Source: Mycobacterium sp. NS-7484 (GTDB taxonomy: Bacteria > Actinomycetota > Actinomycetes > Mycobacteriales > Mycobacteriaceae). From it: DNA of 64,000 bases. The translations under genes and the position numbers were made by a program. Shown here one piece after another: positions 34,190 to 41,254 of this stretch. The notes beneath the pieces were generated by a model that searched no databases, was not told the origin of the DNA, and worked only from the letters and a program-made list of their open reading frames with translations. The stretch covers positions 23,532 to 87,531 of the forward strand of contig NZ_MBEJ01000096.1 of assembly GCF_001953975.1 (NCBI RefSeq), read 5' to 3'. Numbering within the stretch: the first letter of the stretch is position 1; each line of letters begins with the position of its first letter.

Positions 34190-34652
34190 CTTGCTGCGTT
34201 ACGTGATCGGGCCGACGCCCTACTCGTCGGTGTGGCTGTGGATCGCGATCGGTCTGATCCTCGTGCTGTGCGCCTGGTACGGCGCCGTCTTCGTGTTGAC
34301 TGCGCCCGGGCGCGCGGTAGGAGACCTTCCCCTCATCGGCGCGGCCCGGGCCGAGTACCTGCGCCGCCGGTCGGCCCGGGCGGTGCGCACCATCGGAAAC
34401 CGTTACCGCTCAGGTGATCTGAGCGCCGGGGCGGCAGGTGCCGCGCTCAGCCGGGAACTGCGGGCATTCGTCCAGGGCGCCACCGGAGTGCAGGCCCGCT
34501 ACCTTCAGGTCGACGCCATTGCGGACAGCGACGCCGCACCGGCTGCCCCGATCCTCGCCCAACTCACCGATATTCAGTTCAACCACCGCTCCACGCTGGA
34601 TGCCGGGACGGTCAGCGATCAGGCCGAGGAGTTGATCCGCGGATGGACCTGA
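34179..34652 (+). CDS. membrane protein of the MoxR operon
   Basis: The 157-aa protein has one clear transmembrane helix ('VWLWIAIGLILVLCAWYGAVFVLT', about residues 18-41) and a cytosolic helical part with 'GNRYRSGDLSAGAAGAALSRELRAFVQGATG'. It is the counterpart of the DUF4381-type small membrane protein often found in MoxR/Bat operons. Start GTG 34179 overlaps the DUF58 gene by 11 bp; the stop overlaps the next start by 10 bp. Confidence 0.75.
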   Translation: MPDDLLRYVIGPTPYSSVWLWIAIGLILVLCAWYGAVFVLTAPGRAVGDLPLIGAARAEYLRRRSARAVRTIGNRYRSGDLSAGAAGAALSRELRAFVQGATGVQARYLQVDAIADSDAAPAAPILAQLTDIQFNHRSTLDAGTVSDQAEELIRGWT

Positions 34653-35593
34653 TCTGGTGGGTGGTGGCGATCGCCGGGTGTCTGGCCCTGGCCGGGTGCG
34701 TGGGTGCGGCCCTGTGGCTGAAGGAATCAGACCCCGACGATCTCAGACCGCTGGCCAACACCCGACGTCTGACCCGGTTGCCCGAGTACGTGCGGGCCGC
34801 GCGACGACGCATGGTGTCGGCCGTCGTGGCGATCGTCATGTTGACGGTCGCGTTCGCGGCGGCCGTCCTCGTGGCGGCCCGCCCCACCGGACTTCCGTCG
34901 TGGGCCCGTAGCACCGCGGTGGCGGCACCGGAGGACATCATGGTCTGCGTCGGCGGACCCGCGACCGACCCCGCGGTCAACGCGACATTGCAGTACTTCG
35001 CCGAACGGATCCCCTCGTTCGGCACCGCCCGGATCGGGTTGACCTCGGCGAACCGACGGGTGCTTCCGCTCACCCGCGACTACCACTACGCGGCAGGCCA
35101 ATTCGCCGCGGTCGCCCGCGGCGATGGTGCCGATCCACTGGTCACCCCGGTCGCCTATGTCGACTACTCCGCGAATGTGACGGACGTGTTGGCCTTGTGC
35201 CTGACCGGCTTCCCGAATTTTGAAGAGGCCTCGGCGCAACGCCGTTCGTTGATCTACGTGGGTCCGGAGACCCTGCCCGGCAAGTCCACGCCGCTGTTCA
35301 CCGCGGACAGGTTGCGCGACCTGGCGGTCAATGCCGGCATCCAGGTCAACGCCATCACCCCGGGGACCGGGGAGGGTGCCGTGGCAGCCTTGGCGCGCAG
35401 CACCGGCGGACGGTGGTACGGACCCGCGGACGTCGAGGCACATCTGACCGAGATCCGTGACCATCCGCCGCAGGCTGCTCCGAACGGTGACAGCGCGGCG
35501 ATGAAATCCGTGGAGACGCCGGGGATCCCGGTGTTGGCCGCACTGCTGGCGTTGGCGGTGCTGTGGTGGTGGCCGGCGGTGATGCGACGATGA
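34643..35593 (+). CDS. VWA-operon membrane protein
   Basis: The 316-aa protein has N-terminal hydrophobic segments ('WWVVAIAGCLALAGCVGAALWL' and 'MVSAVVAIVMLTVAFAAAVLVAAR') and a C-terminal helix ('IPVLAALLALAVLWWWPAV'). The soluble part between them may be a VWA-like Rossmann core without a recognisable MIDAS. It lies in the position of a BatA/BatB-type component. Its ATG overlaps the previous stop, and its stop overlaps the next start (ATGA), so translation is coupled. Confidence 0.7.
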   Translation: MDLIWWVVAIAGCLALAGCVGAALWLKESDPDDLRPLANTRRLTRLPEYVRAARRRMVSAVVAIVMLTVAFAAAVLVAARPTGLPSWARSTAVAAPEDIMVCVGGPATDPAVNATLQYFAERIPSFGTARIGLTSANRRVLPLTRDYHYAAGQFAAVARGDGADPLVTPVAYVDYSANVTDVLALCLTGFPNFEEASAQRRSLIYVGPETLPGKSTPLFTADRLRDLAVNAGIQVNAITPGTGEGAVAALARSTGGRWYGPADVEAHLTEIRDHPPQAAPNGDSAAMKSVETPGIPVLAALLALAVLWWWPAVMRR

Positions 35594-36516
35594 GTTTCGA
35601 GCCGGTCCTGCCGCCGCTGCTGCTTGCGGCGCTCGCGGTGGTGCTCGTCGTGGCGCGGGCCGTGACGTTCCCACAGGTACGGGCACAGGCCGACGGTTGG
35701 CCTGCGGTGTGGCGCTGGTCGGCGCTGACCGCCGCCGGGCTGTTGCTCCTCGTGGCCGGTCTCGGTCCGGTGGTCGGCGGAGCCCGCGACACCGTGCCCC
35801 GGCCCGCGGGTGACCGGGACCCGAGCATCTTCGTGATCCTCGACCGGTCGCCGGAGATGACGCAGCCCGGCCCCGACGGACGCTCGGCGATGTCGGTCGC
35901 GCGCGCGGACATCGTCGCCCTGATCGACCGCTATCCGGATGCCCGTTTCGCGCTGATCGGGTTCACCGACCGGCCGAGTGTGGTGTGGCCGCTGTCGGCC
36001 GATACGTGGAGTTTGCGCCCGGTGCTCTCGGCCGTGGAGGCGTATCCGGCGAGACCGGACGCCCCGGATGCCAATGTCGGCGCCGCCGCCAGCGTGCTGC
36101 GCTACCAGTTGATCAGCGCTGCGGCGCAGTTCCCGCGGGCGCAGAACCTGGTCTTCTATCTGGGTTCCGGTGCGCCGGAATCCCAATCCCCGCAACGAGA
36201 ATTCCAGTTGCCCGAGGGCAGTGTGGACGGCGGGGCGGTGCTGGGATACGGCACCGCCGGGGCGCCGGCGCTGCGCGGGGTGGCCGACCAGATCGGGGTG
36301 CCGTACGTGTCGCGTGACGTCGGCACGCCGTTGGATGTCGCGCTGCCCGACGATGCCGCACCGGAGCAGGCGCCTGAGACAGCCCGGGATCGCGCCGGCG
36401 TGGAGTTGTACTGGGTCTTCGCCGCAGCGGCGGGGCTGCTGATCCTGGTCGAGCTTTATCTCGTGCTGCGGGAGTTCCGTCGCACGCAGTCGATCGACGT
36501 GGGGCCGCGGTCATGA
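35590..36516 (+). CDS. VWA-domain membrane protein of the MoxR operon
   Basis: The 308-aa protein has two N-terminal helices, a soluble VWA domain starting 'DPSIFVILDRSPEM', and a C-terminal transmembrane helix ('YWVFAAAAGLLILVELYLVL'). The MIDAS should read DxSxS; here it is D-R-S-P-E, so metal coordination may be altered. This BatA/BatB-like organisation (VWA flanked by membrane helices) is standard for MoxR loci. It overlaps both neighbours by 4 bp. Confidence 0.8.
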   Translation: MSFEPVLPPLLLAALAVVLVVARAVTFPQVRAQADGWPAVWRWSALTAAGLLLLVAGLGPVVGGARDTVPRPAGDRDPSIFVILDRSPEMTQPGPDGRSAMSVARADIVALIDRYPDARFALIGFTDRPSVVWPLSADTWSLRPVLSAVEAYPARPDAPDANVGAAASVLRYQLISAAAQFPRAQNLVFYLGSGAPESQSPQREFQLPEGSVDGGAVLGYGTAGAPALRGVADQIGVPYVSRDVGTPLDVALPDDAAPEQAPETARDRAGVELYWVFAAAAGLLILVELYLVLREFRRTQSIDVGPRS

Positions 36517-37202
36517 ACCCGTTGCGGCGCAGGTTGCTGCTGTACTCCGCCCCGGTGGTGCTGGTATTGGTCATCGTGATCGTCAAGCTGTTGTCTGTGG
36601 TGGTGATCGGCCATTCGGCGGTGTCGAGTTTCGCCGATCGTGACACCGACGCCCTGGCACGCGAAGTGTCCAGGCTGCAGGTGCTCAATGTCGTCGAGCC
36701 CGGCAAGGCGGACTCGGCCGCGGGTGCGCTCGCGGTCCTCGAAGACCGGCTCGCCGACGCCGACCGTCACTTCAGCGCGGCCCTGGACGCCCTCGGTGCC
36801 GATGAATCCTGTTCGGCCAGGGTGAATCTCGAACTCGTGCGGGAAACGCTCGGTGATCGTGCCGCCGCGGTGTTCGACCTCCAGACGGCGGTGGCCCACT
36901 ATCTCGGTGCGCGAGAAGTGGTGGAGCGGGCCGAAGCGGGGTGCTTCGCCGGCAACACCGACCCCGACCCGGATCGCCGCGTGGTGCGCGAGCAGGCCCT
37001 GGACCGGTTGAACGGCAAGATCGATGCGGCGAGCGTCGCACCGCCGCCGGTGACACCACCGCCCCCCGCGGCACCGGCACCCGCTCCGCCACCGGGATCG
37101 GCGGGGGCGGCCGACCCACGGTCACCGAACCGCCTGGATCCCACCACCGGTGACCCGCTGGACCGGCTGCAACAGATCCTGCGTGACGCGGCCACCGGCT
37201 AG
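36513..37202 (+). CDS. TPR-like membrane protein closing the MoxR operon
   Basis: The 229-aa protein has one N-terminal helix ('LLLYSAPVVLVLVIVIVKLLSVVVI'), then an all-helical region with TPR-like spacing ('ALAVLEDRLADADRHFSAALDALGADESCSARVNLELVRETLGD') and a Pro-rich tail. It resembles BatC/BatE TPR proteins of Bat aerotolerance operons. It overlaps the VWA gene (ATGA) and ends 34 bp before the TetR gene. Confidence 0.75.
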   Translation: MNPLRRRLLLYSAPVVLVLVIVIVKLLSVVVIGHSAVSSFADRDTDALAREVSRLQVLNVVEPGKADSAAGALAVLEDRLADADRHFSAALDALGADESCSARVNLELVRETLGDRAAAVFDLQTAVAHYLGAREVVERAEAGCFAGNTDPDPDRRVVREQALDRLNGKIDAASVAPPPVTPPPPAAPAPAPPPGSAGAADPRSPNRLDPTTGDPLDRLQQILRDAATG

Positions 37203-37209
37203 ATTCACC

Positions 37210-37221
37210 TGAGTCGGGTCA
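37210..37221 (+). promoter_or_regulatory. TGAC-N4-GTCA-like site upstream of the TetR gene
   Basis: TGAGTCGGGTCA matches the TGAC-N4-GTCA pattern seen twice downstream with one mismatch (fourth base). It lies 15 bp before the TetR start, fitting autoregulation. On its own it would not be convincing. Confidence 0.4.
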
Positions 37222-37236
37222 ACACGAGGGAACGGG

Positions 37237-37836
37237 ATGGCTGTGGCAGACGGGTTGTCTGCGCGTGAGGCGAAGCGCCTGCAGACGCGTGAGCGGTTGA
37301 TGGGTGCGGCGATCGCGGAGTTCAAGCGGGCCGGGATGGCCGAAGCGGATGTCGGCACGATCGTGAAGGCGGCCGGCGTCGCGCACGGCACGTTCTTCTT
37401 CCACTTCCCCACCAAAGAACATGTGCTGCTGGAGCTCGAACAGCGCGAAGAGGAACGTATCGCCAAGCAGTACGCGCAGTTCCTCAAGAAGCCGCACACG
37501 CTGGAGGACGGTCTGCGCGAGTCCATGCGGCTGGTGGTCGGCCTGGAGCGCCGGCTCGGCGATGTCCTGTTCAAAGACTTTCTGGCCCTGCACTTCTCGC
37601 AGACCCGTCCGCCGGTACCGGACAGCCAGGAACATCCGGTGATCTCCCACGTGGCCCAGCAGATCGAGCTGGCCCAGCAGCAGGGCGAGGTGGCCGCCGA
37701 CGTCAACCCGTGGAACAGCGCCGTGTTCTTCCTGCTCGGCTTCTATGCGCTGTTGATCACCACCAACGACTGGCCCACGCGCGACGCCCTCCTGGAGGAC
37801 TACGTGATCAGGACCATGCGCAGCATGGCGCCGTAA
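37237..37836 (+). CDS. TetR-family transcriptional regulator
   Basis: The 199-aa protein has a TetR HTH: 'SAREAKRLQTRERLMGAAIAEFKRAG' and 'VGTIVKAAGVAHGTFFFHFPTKEHVLLEL', followed by a helical ligand domain. Start ATG 37237 follows GAGGGAA. It directly precedes the NorD/NorQ-like cluster and is the natural regulator of it, because the TGAC-N4-GTCA palindromes flank the cluster's first genes. The inducing ligand is unknown; a lipid or P450 substrate is plausible. Confidence 0.92.
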   Translation: MAVADGLSAREAKRLQTRERLMGAAIAEFKRAGMAEADVGTIVKAAGVAHGTFFFHFPTKEHVLLELEQREEERIAKQYAQFLKKPHTLEDGLRESMRLVVGLERRLGDVLFKDFLALHFSQTRPPVPDSQEHPVISHVAQQIELAQQQGEVAADVNPWNSAVFFLLGFYALLITTNDWPTRDALLEDYVIRTMRSMAP

Positions 37837-37873
37837 CACCGCCCGCAGGGGCCCTGTCGAGCCGTCGTTTCAT

Positions 37874-37885
37874 TGACTATAGTCA
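37874..37885 (+). promoter_or_regulatory. perfect palindrome TGACTATAGTCA overlapping a -10 box
   Basis: A perfect 12-bp palindrome is centred on TATAGT (37878-37883), which fits a -10 hexamer; TGTCGA at 37855-37860 is a weak -35 at 17 bp. It lies 34 bp before the TTG start of the first membrane protein. TetR-type repression of the cluster promoter is inferred. Confidence 0.65.
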
Positions 37886-37919
37886 GTCAACAACACGCCA
37901 CGGCTCGCTTGGAGGACCC

Positions 37920-38633
37920 TTGAATCTGCCGACCACCAACGCGCGCAGGCGTGGCCCGTCGGCGGCCGATCAGATGGCCGATCACGACGAGCTGTCCCGG
38001 CTCGCTCAGCGGCAGGCCGACAAGTGGTTGATCGTCGGGTCTCTGCTGATCGGCAGTGCGGTCCTCGGCATCGTGGGTTTGCCCATCTTCCTGCGCGGCG
38101 TGTGGCTGCTGCGCCAAGCCCAGCGCGACGGGTTGTCGGTGCGGCCGATGATGGTCACCCTGCTCGGCTATCTCGTCATCATCGATGCCGCCATCAACGC
38201 CGTCGGCTGGTCACTCGACCTCGTCGGCAACCACACGATCCTGGGCCGAGTCCTGCTTGTGGGCTGGGGATATCTGTTCGATGCCGGATATTTCTGGCAC
38301 TTCAACGAGCTGTGGGTCGGCGGTGCGGCCGGCCCGGGGGAGAAGGCCTGGGAGGTCGCTCTCATCCTCACGGTGTTCACCATGCGCATCGCTGCGGGCA
38401 TCGGGTTCTTGCAGATGAAGCGCTGGGGTCAGCAGTGGATGATCGTCACCTGCTGGATGGGCGTGGTGATCTGGTGCGGCTACGTGTTCAACATGACGAT
38501 GTTCGCCGACGTCCGCTACGCCGGGGTGATCTTCCCGGTGATCGGTTGGTGGCTCTACGACATCTTCTACATCACGCCGTTCCTGGCCATCCCGTATCTG
38601 CACACGGTCAACCGCGAAATCTTCACCGACTGA
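37920..38633 (+). CDS. six-helix integral membrane protein, copy A
   Basis: I do not recognise this 237-aa family. There are six predicted transmembrane helices (about 36-58, 77-98, 107-126, 144-165, 173-192, 200-226). Polar residues placed near membrane faces and shared with copy B are His105 (NHT), His127 and Glu130 (GYFWHFNELW), Asp196 (MFADVRY) and His228 (YLHTVNRE), which could be metal ligands. Start TTG 37920 is preceded by GGAGG at 37911-37915; an internal ATG (37974) lacks such a site. It opens a cluster with a NorD-like VWA protein, a CbbQ/NorQ-type ATPase and a P450. Client of the AAA+/VWA pair is an inference. Confidence 0.72.
   Translation: MNLPTTNARRRGPSAADQMADHDELSRLAQRQADKWLIVGSLLIGSAVLGIVGLPIFLRGVWLLRQAQRDGLSVRPMMVTLLGYLVIIDAAINAVGWSLDLVGNHTILGRVLLVGWGYLFDAGYFWHFNELWVGGAAGPGEKAWEVALILTVFTMRIAAGIGFLQMKRWGQQWMIVTCWMGVVIWCGYVFNMTMFADVRYAGVIFPVIGWWLYDIFYITPFLAIPYLHTVNREIFTD
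38480..38575 (+). repeat. 96-bp exact repeat shared by copies A and B (unit 1)
   Basis: These 96 bases are identical to 41793-41888 and lie near the 3' ends of the two membrane-protein genes. Beyond them identity remains near-complete to the stop codon. The last 50 residues of the two proteins are the same, whereas the rest of the proteins differs at roughly one residue in four to five, so the tail has probably been homogenised by gene conversion. Confidence 0.85.
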
Positions 38634-38644
38634 CCGCATATCAC

Positions 38645-38656
38645 TGACCACAGTCA
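38645..38656 (+). promoter_or_regulatory. second TGAC-N4-GTCA site
   Basis: TGACCACAGTCA, within the wider CTGAC-N4-GTCAG, lies in the 47-bp gap between copy A and the 32-aa gene, 24 bp before its ATG. It has the same half-sites as 37874-37885, so the same regulator probably binds. Confidence 0.6.
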
Positions 38657-38680
38657 GCACAATTCGAAGGAGGGGGCTTC

Positions 38681-38779
38681 ATGCTCTGGGAGATCTGCCG
38701 CTACATCGGTGCCTGGGGTGGCACCGCGCTGATCATCTGGTTCTGGTACTGGATGTTCTCCAACATCGGCACATTCTGA
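38681..38779 (+). CDS. 32-aa single-helix Trp-rich membrane peptide
   Basis: A 32-codon frame from ATG 38681 has an excellent AAGGAGGGGG ribosome site eight bases upstream and fills the gap between copy A and the VWA gene. The peptide (MLWEICRYIGAWGGTALIIW then FWYWMFSNIGTF) is almost wholly one transmembrane helix, with four Trp and a single Cys at residue 6. It has the size of the small accessory subunits found in respiratory and photosystem complexes, so it may stabilise a membrane complex with copy A and B. The stop is 4 bp before the VWA start. Confidence 0.65.
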   Translation: MLWEICRYIGAWGGTALIIWFWYWMFSNIGTF

Positions 38780-38783
38780 GTCG

Positions 38784-40307
38784 ATGCCTGACAGCGACGC
38801 GATCGCGGTCGAACGCAGCTGCGCCCTGACCGCCGTCGCCCTCAGCGCAGGAAGACGTGAGGGCGTGCGGCTGGTCACCGGTGAGCAGCGCAGTTTCGGA
38901 CTGAACGCGGCGCTCGACTTTGTCCTGGTGCCGTTTCCGGCGAGGGATCCGGCCTGGACCCGACGTTCGCTGACCTGCGGGGTGGCCCTGCAGTGCGCGC
39001 CGTCCAAAGAGCGGCTGCTGCATTACCGGCTGGGTGAGCTGTCCGGTCGCGAACTGCGGGCTCTGAGCCTGGTCGAAGCCGGGGTGGCCCTGGGGTGGGT
39101 CGCCGAGAACTGGCCGGGGCTGGTGCCCGAGATCCGAAGGCTGCTCCCGCAACTGGAGGCCACCGACGCGGAGACGTCGGCCGTCGACATGCTGGACGGC
39201 GCGGTGCGTCTGGCCCGCACCGGGACGGTGCCCGACCCTGATCCGCTGTTGGGCCGACTACCGGTCGCCTACACGGCCCCGGCGGGGTTGGCCGACGGGC
39301 TTCGCCGGCGGTTCGGCCGGATGCCGTGGACCAGCACCCAAAAGCGTTTGCCCCGGCCATATTCCGTGCCGGTCGGGGGTGACGGTGGGGTGCGCAACCC
39401 CAACCTGCCGCCGCCGAGTCGCCCGCAGGACAACGACCTCGACGTCACCCCGGAGCACCGGCCGGGGATTCCGTATCCGGAATGGAACGCCTGGACGGAC
39501 AGTTTCCTGCGCGATCACGTCGCCGTCGTCGAGCATGCCAAGCCGCCGCGCAGCCGCACGTCGGTGCCGGTTCCGGCCGATCTGCGGGCCTGGTTTGCCG
39601 AGCACACCCATCGCGCGATGACCGATCGCCTGGAGGACGGGTCCGACCTCGACGTCGATTCCTATGTCCGCCACCACATCGACGTGGTCACCGGAGAAGC
39701 CGGCGAGCCCAGGGTCTTCCGGGAGCTGTTGCCCAGCAGCCGCGACGTGTCCACCGCGTTGCTGCTCGACGGCAGCTCCTCGCTGGGCGTGCACGGTGGC
39801 CGGATTTTCCGGCTGGAACTGGCCTGCGCCGACGCGCTGTCGCAGGCGATGACGCGGGCGCGCGAACGGCACGGCATCTTCGTGTTCACTGGCAACACGC
39901 GCCATCGGGTGGAAGTCCAGTGCCTCAAGGACTTCGAGGACCGCCGGTTTGTCCCGCCCAGTGCGGCCGGCCTGGTCACCGGCGGCTACACCCGTCTCGG
40001 GGCGCCGCTGCGACATCTGACCAGTCGACTTCTGGCCCAACCGTCGGAGCGGCGGCTGCTCATCGTGATCGGCGACGGGCTGATCTCCGACGAGGGTTAC
40101 GAGGGCCGCTACGCCTGGGCCGACACCGCGCACGCGGTCGAGGAGGCCAACGAGGCCGGCGTCGCCGTGTACTACGTCGGCGTCGGGCCCACCCGCGTCG
40201 ACCCGCTGCCGGAAGTGTTCGGGCCGAGGCGTTCTCAACGGATCCGCCGTGTCGAGGAGCTGCCACGGGTGCTCGCCCACGTCCATCGCGAACTGGTCGC
40301 CTGCTGA
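38784..40307 (+). CDS. NorD/CbbO-like VWA-domain protein
   Basis: The 507-aa cytosolic protein has a C-terminal VWA domain with an intact MIDAS: 'DVSTALLLDGSSSLG' (Asp329, Ser331, Ser333), 'LSQAMTRARERHGIFVFTGN', 'GGYTRLGAPLRHL' and 'IGDGLISDEGYEGRYA'. The layout (long N-terminal helical part, VWA at about 320-505) matches NorD/CbbO proteins, which work with NorQ/CbbQ ATPases to insert metal into or activate a metalloenzyme. The N-terminal 300 residues are poorly conserved. It is 4 bp after the mini-peptide and 12 bp before the ATPase gene. Confidence 0.85.
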   Translation: MPDSDAIAVERSCALTAVALSAGRREGVRLVTGEQRSFGLNAALDFVLVPFPARDPAWTRRSLTCGVALQCAPSKERLLHYRLGELSGRELRALSLVEAGVALGWVAENWPGLVPEIRRLLPQLEATDAETSAVDMLDGAVRLARTGTVPDPDPLLGRLPVAYTAPAGLADGLRRRFGRMPWTSTQKRLPRPYSVPVGGDGGVRNPNLPPPSRPQDNDLDVTPEHRPGIPYPEWNAWTDSFLRDHVAVVEHAKPPRSRTSVPVPADLRAWFAEHTHRAMTDRLEDGSDLDVDSYVRHHIDVVTGEAGEPRVFRELLPSSRDVSTALLLDGSSSLGVHGGRIFRLELACADALSQAMTRARERHGIFVFTGNTRHRVEVQCLKDFEDRRFVPPSAAGLVTGGYTRLGAPLRHLTSRLLAQPSERRLLIVIGDGLISDEGYEGRYAWADTAHAVEEANEAGVAVYYVGVGPTRVDPLPEVFGPRRSQRIRRVEELPRVLAHVHRELVAC

Positions 40308-40319
40308 GGAGCAGAACAT

Positions 40320-41126
40320 ATGAGTAGTGATACGTATTTCGCCAACGGCAACGAGGTCCAGCTGTTCGAGCAGGCCTACGCCCGGCAGATCCCGGTGATG
40401 CTGACCGGGCCGACCGGCTGCGGCAAGACCCGGCTGGTCGAACACATGGGCTCGTTGTTGCAACGCCCGGTGGTGACGATCAGCTGCCATGACGACCTCA
40501 CCAGCTCGGACCTGGTGGGCCGGTTCATGGTCACCGGAGGCGATGTGGTGTGGACCGACGGTCCGCTGACCCGCGCGGTCAAGGCCGGTGCCATCTGTTA
40601 CCTCGACGAGGTGGTCGAGGCCCGGCACGACTCGCTGGCCATCCTGCATTCGCTCACCGACCATCGTCGTGCTCTGTATCTCGACCGGGCCGGAGAAGTT
40701 GTGCGGGCGCCGGAGACCTTCATGTTGGTGTGCTCGTACAACCCGGCCTACCGCAGCTCGCTCAAGGAGCTCAAACCCTCCTTCCGGCAACGGTTTGCCA
40801 CGTTGCCGATGACCTACCTGCTCCCGGACCGCGAAGCCGAGGTGATCGTCGCCGAGACCGGAGTGGGACGCGACACCGCGGCCCGGCTGGTGGCGTGCGC
40901 GACCGCGATCCGCAGCGCCGACGCCGCGTTCCATTTCGAACCGCCCTCGACGCGGGTGCTGGTGACGGCGGCGCAGCTGGTCGCCGAGGGCGCCTCCGAA
41001 CTCGACGCGGCCGAGGCGTGTGTGCTGGCGCCGCTGAGCACCGACGGGGCGATCAACGACGGACTACGCGAGGTGGCAGCGGCCGGCCTGCTCGACAGTT
41101 CCGGCAAACCAGGAGAGGGAGTCTGA
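40320..41126 (+). CDS. CbbQ/NorQ-family AAA+ ATPase
   Basis: The 268-aa MoxR-clade ATPase has Walker A 'GPTGCGKTR' (30-38), 'SCHDDLTSSDLVGRFMVTGG', 'VWTDGPLTRAVKAGAICYLDEVVEAR' (Walker B Asp96-Glu97), 'LTDHRRALYLDRAGE', sensor 1 'FMLVCSYNPAYRSS' and 'LKPSFRQRFATLPM'. This pattern is diagnostic for the CbbQ/NirQ/NorQ/GvpN family, known for ATP-driven activation of Rubisco or NO reductase. No such client is nearby. ATG 40320 follows GAGGAG. The stop overlaps the 42-aa gene by one base. Confidence 0.92.
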   Translation: MSSDTYFANGNEVQLFEQAYARQIPVMLTGPTGCGKTRLVEHMGSLLQRPVVTISCHDDLTSSDLVGRFMVTGGDVVWTDGPLTRAVKAGAICYLDEVVEARHDSLAILHSLTDHRRALYLDRAGEVVRAPETFMLVCSYNPAYRSSLKELKPSFRQRFATLPMTYLLPDREAEVIVAETGVGRDTAARLVACATAIRSADAAFHFEPPSTRVLVTAAQLVAEGASELDAAEACVLAPLSTDGAINDGLREVAAAGLLDSSGKPGEGV

Positions 41127-41254
41127 TGAACGAGCAAGAACGAAAGCGCAAGCGGGCGTTGATCGTCCTGCAGGTGGTCATCTACGGCTACCTGTTCGCG
41201 ATGTTCTGCATCCAGATGTACATGTCGTTTACCCGAGGCTGGTGGGAATTGTGA
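41126..41254 (+). CDS. 42-aa single-helix membrane peptide
   Basis: ATG 41126 overlaps the ATPase stop (TGATG), preceded by AGGAGAGGGAG. The peptide begins with a charged stretch (MNEQERKRKRA) then one hydrophobic helix ('LIVLQVVIYGYLFAMFCIQMYMSF') and ends 'TRGWWEL'. Positive charges before the helix suggest an N-in orientation. Like the 32-aa peptide, it fits a small accessory subunit. Its stop overlaps the GTG of copy B (GTGA). Confidence 0.7.
   Translation: MNEQERKRKRALIVLQVVIYGYLFAMFCIQMYMSFTRGWWEL

Noticed and set aside
39258..40934. 558-codon minus-strand frame across the VWA and ATPase genes
   Set aside because: It covers diagnostic NorD and CbbQ motifs in antisense and has no support of its own.
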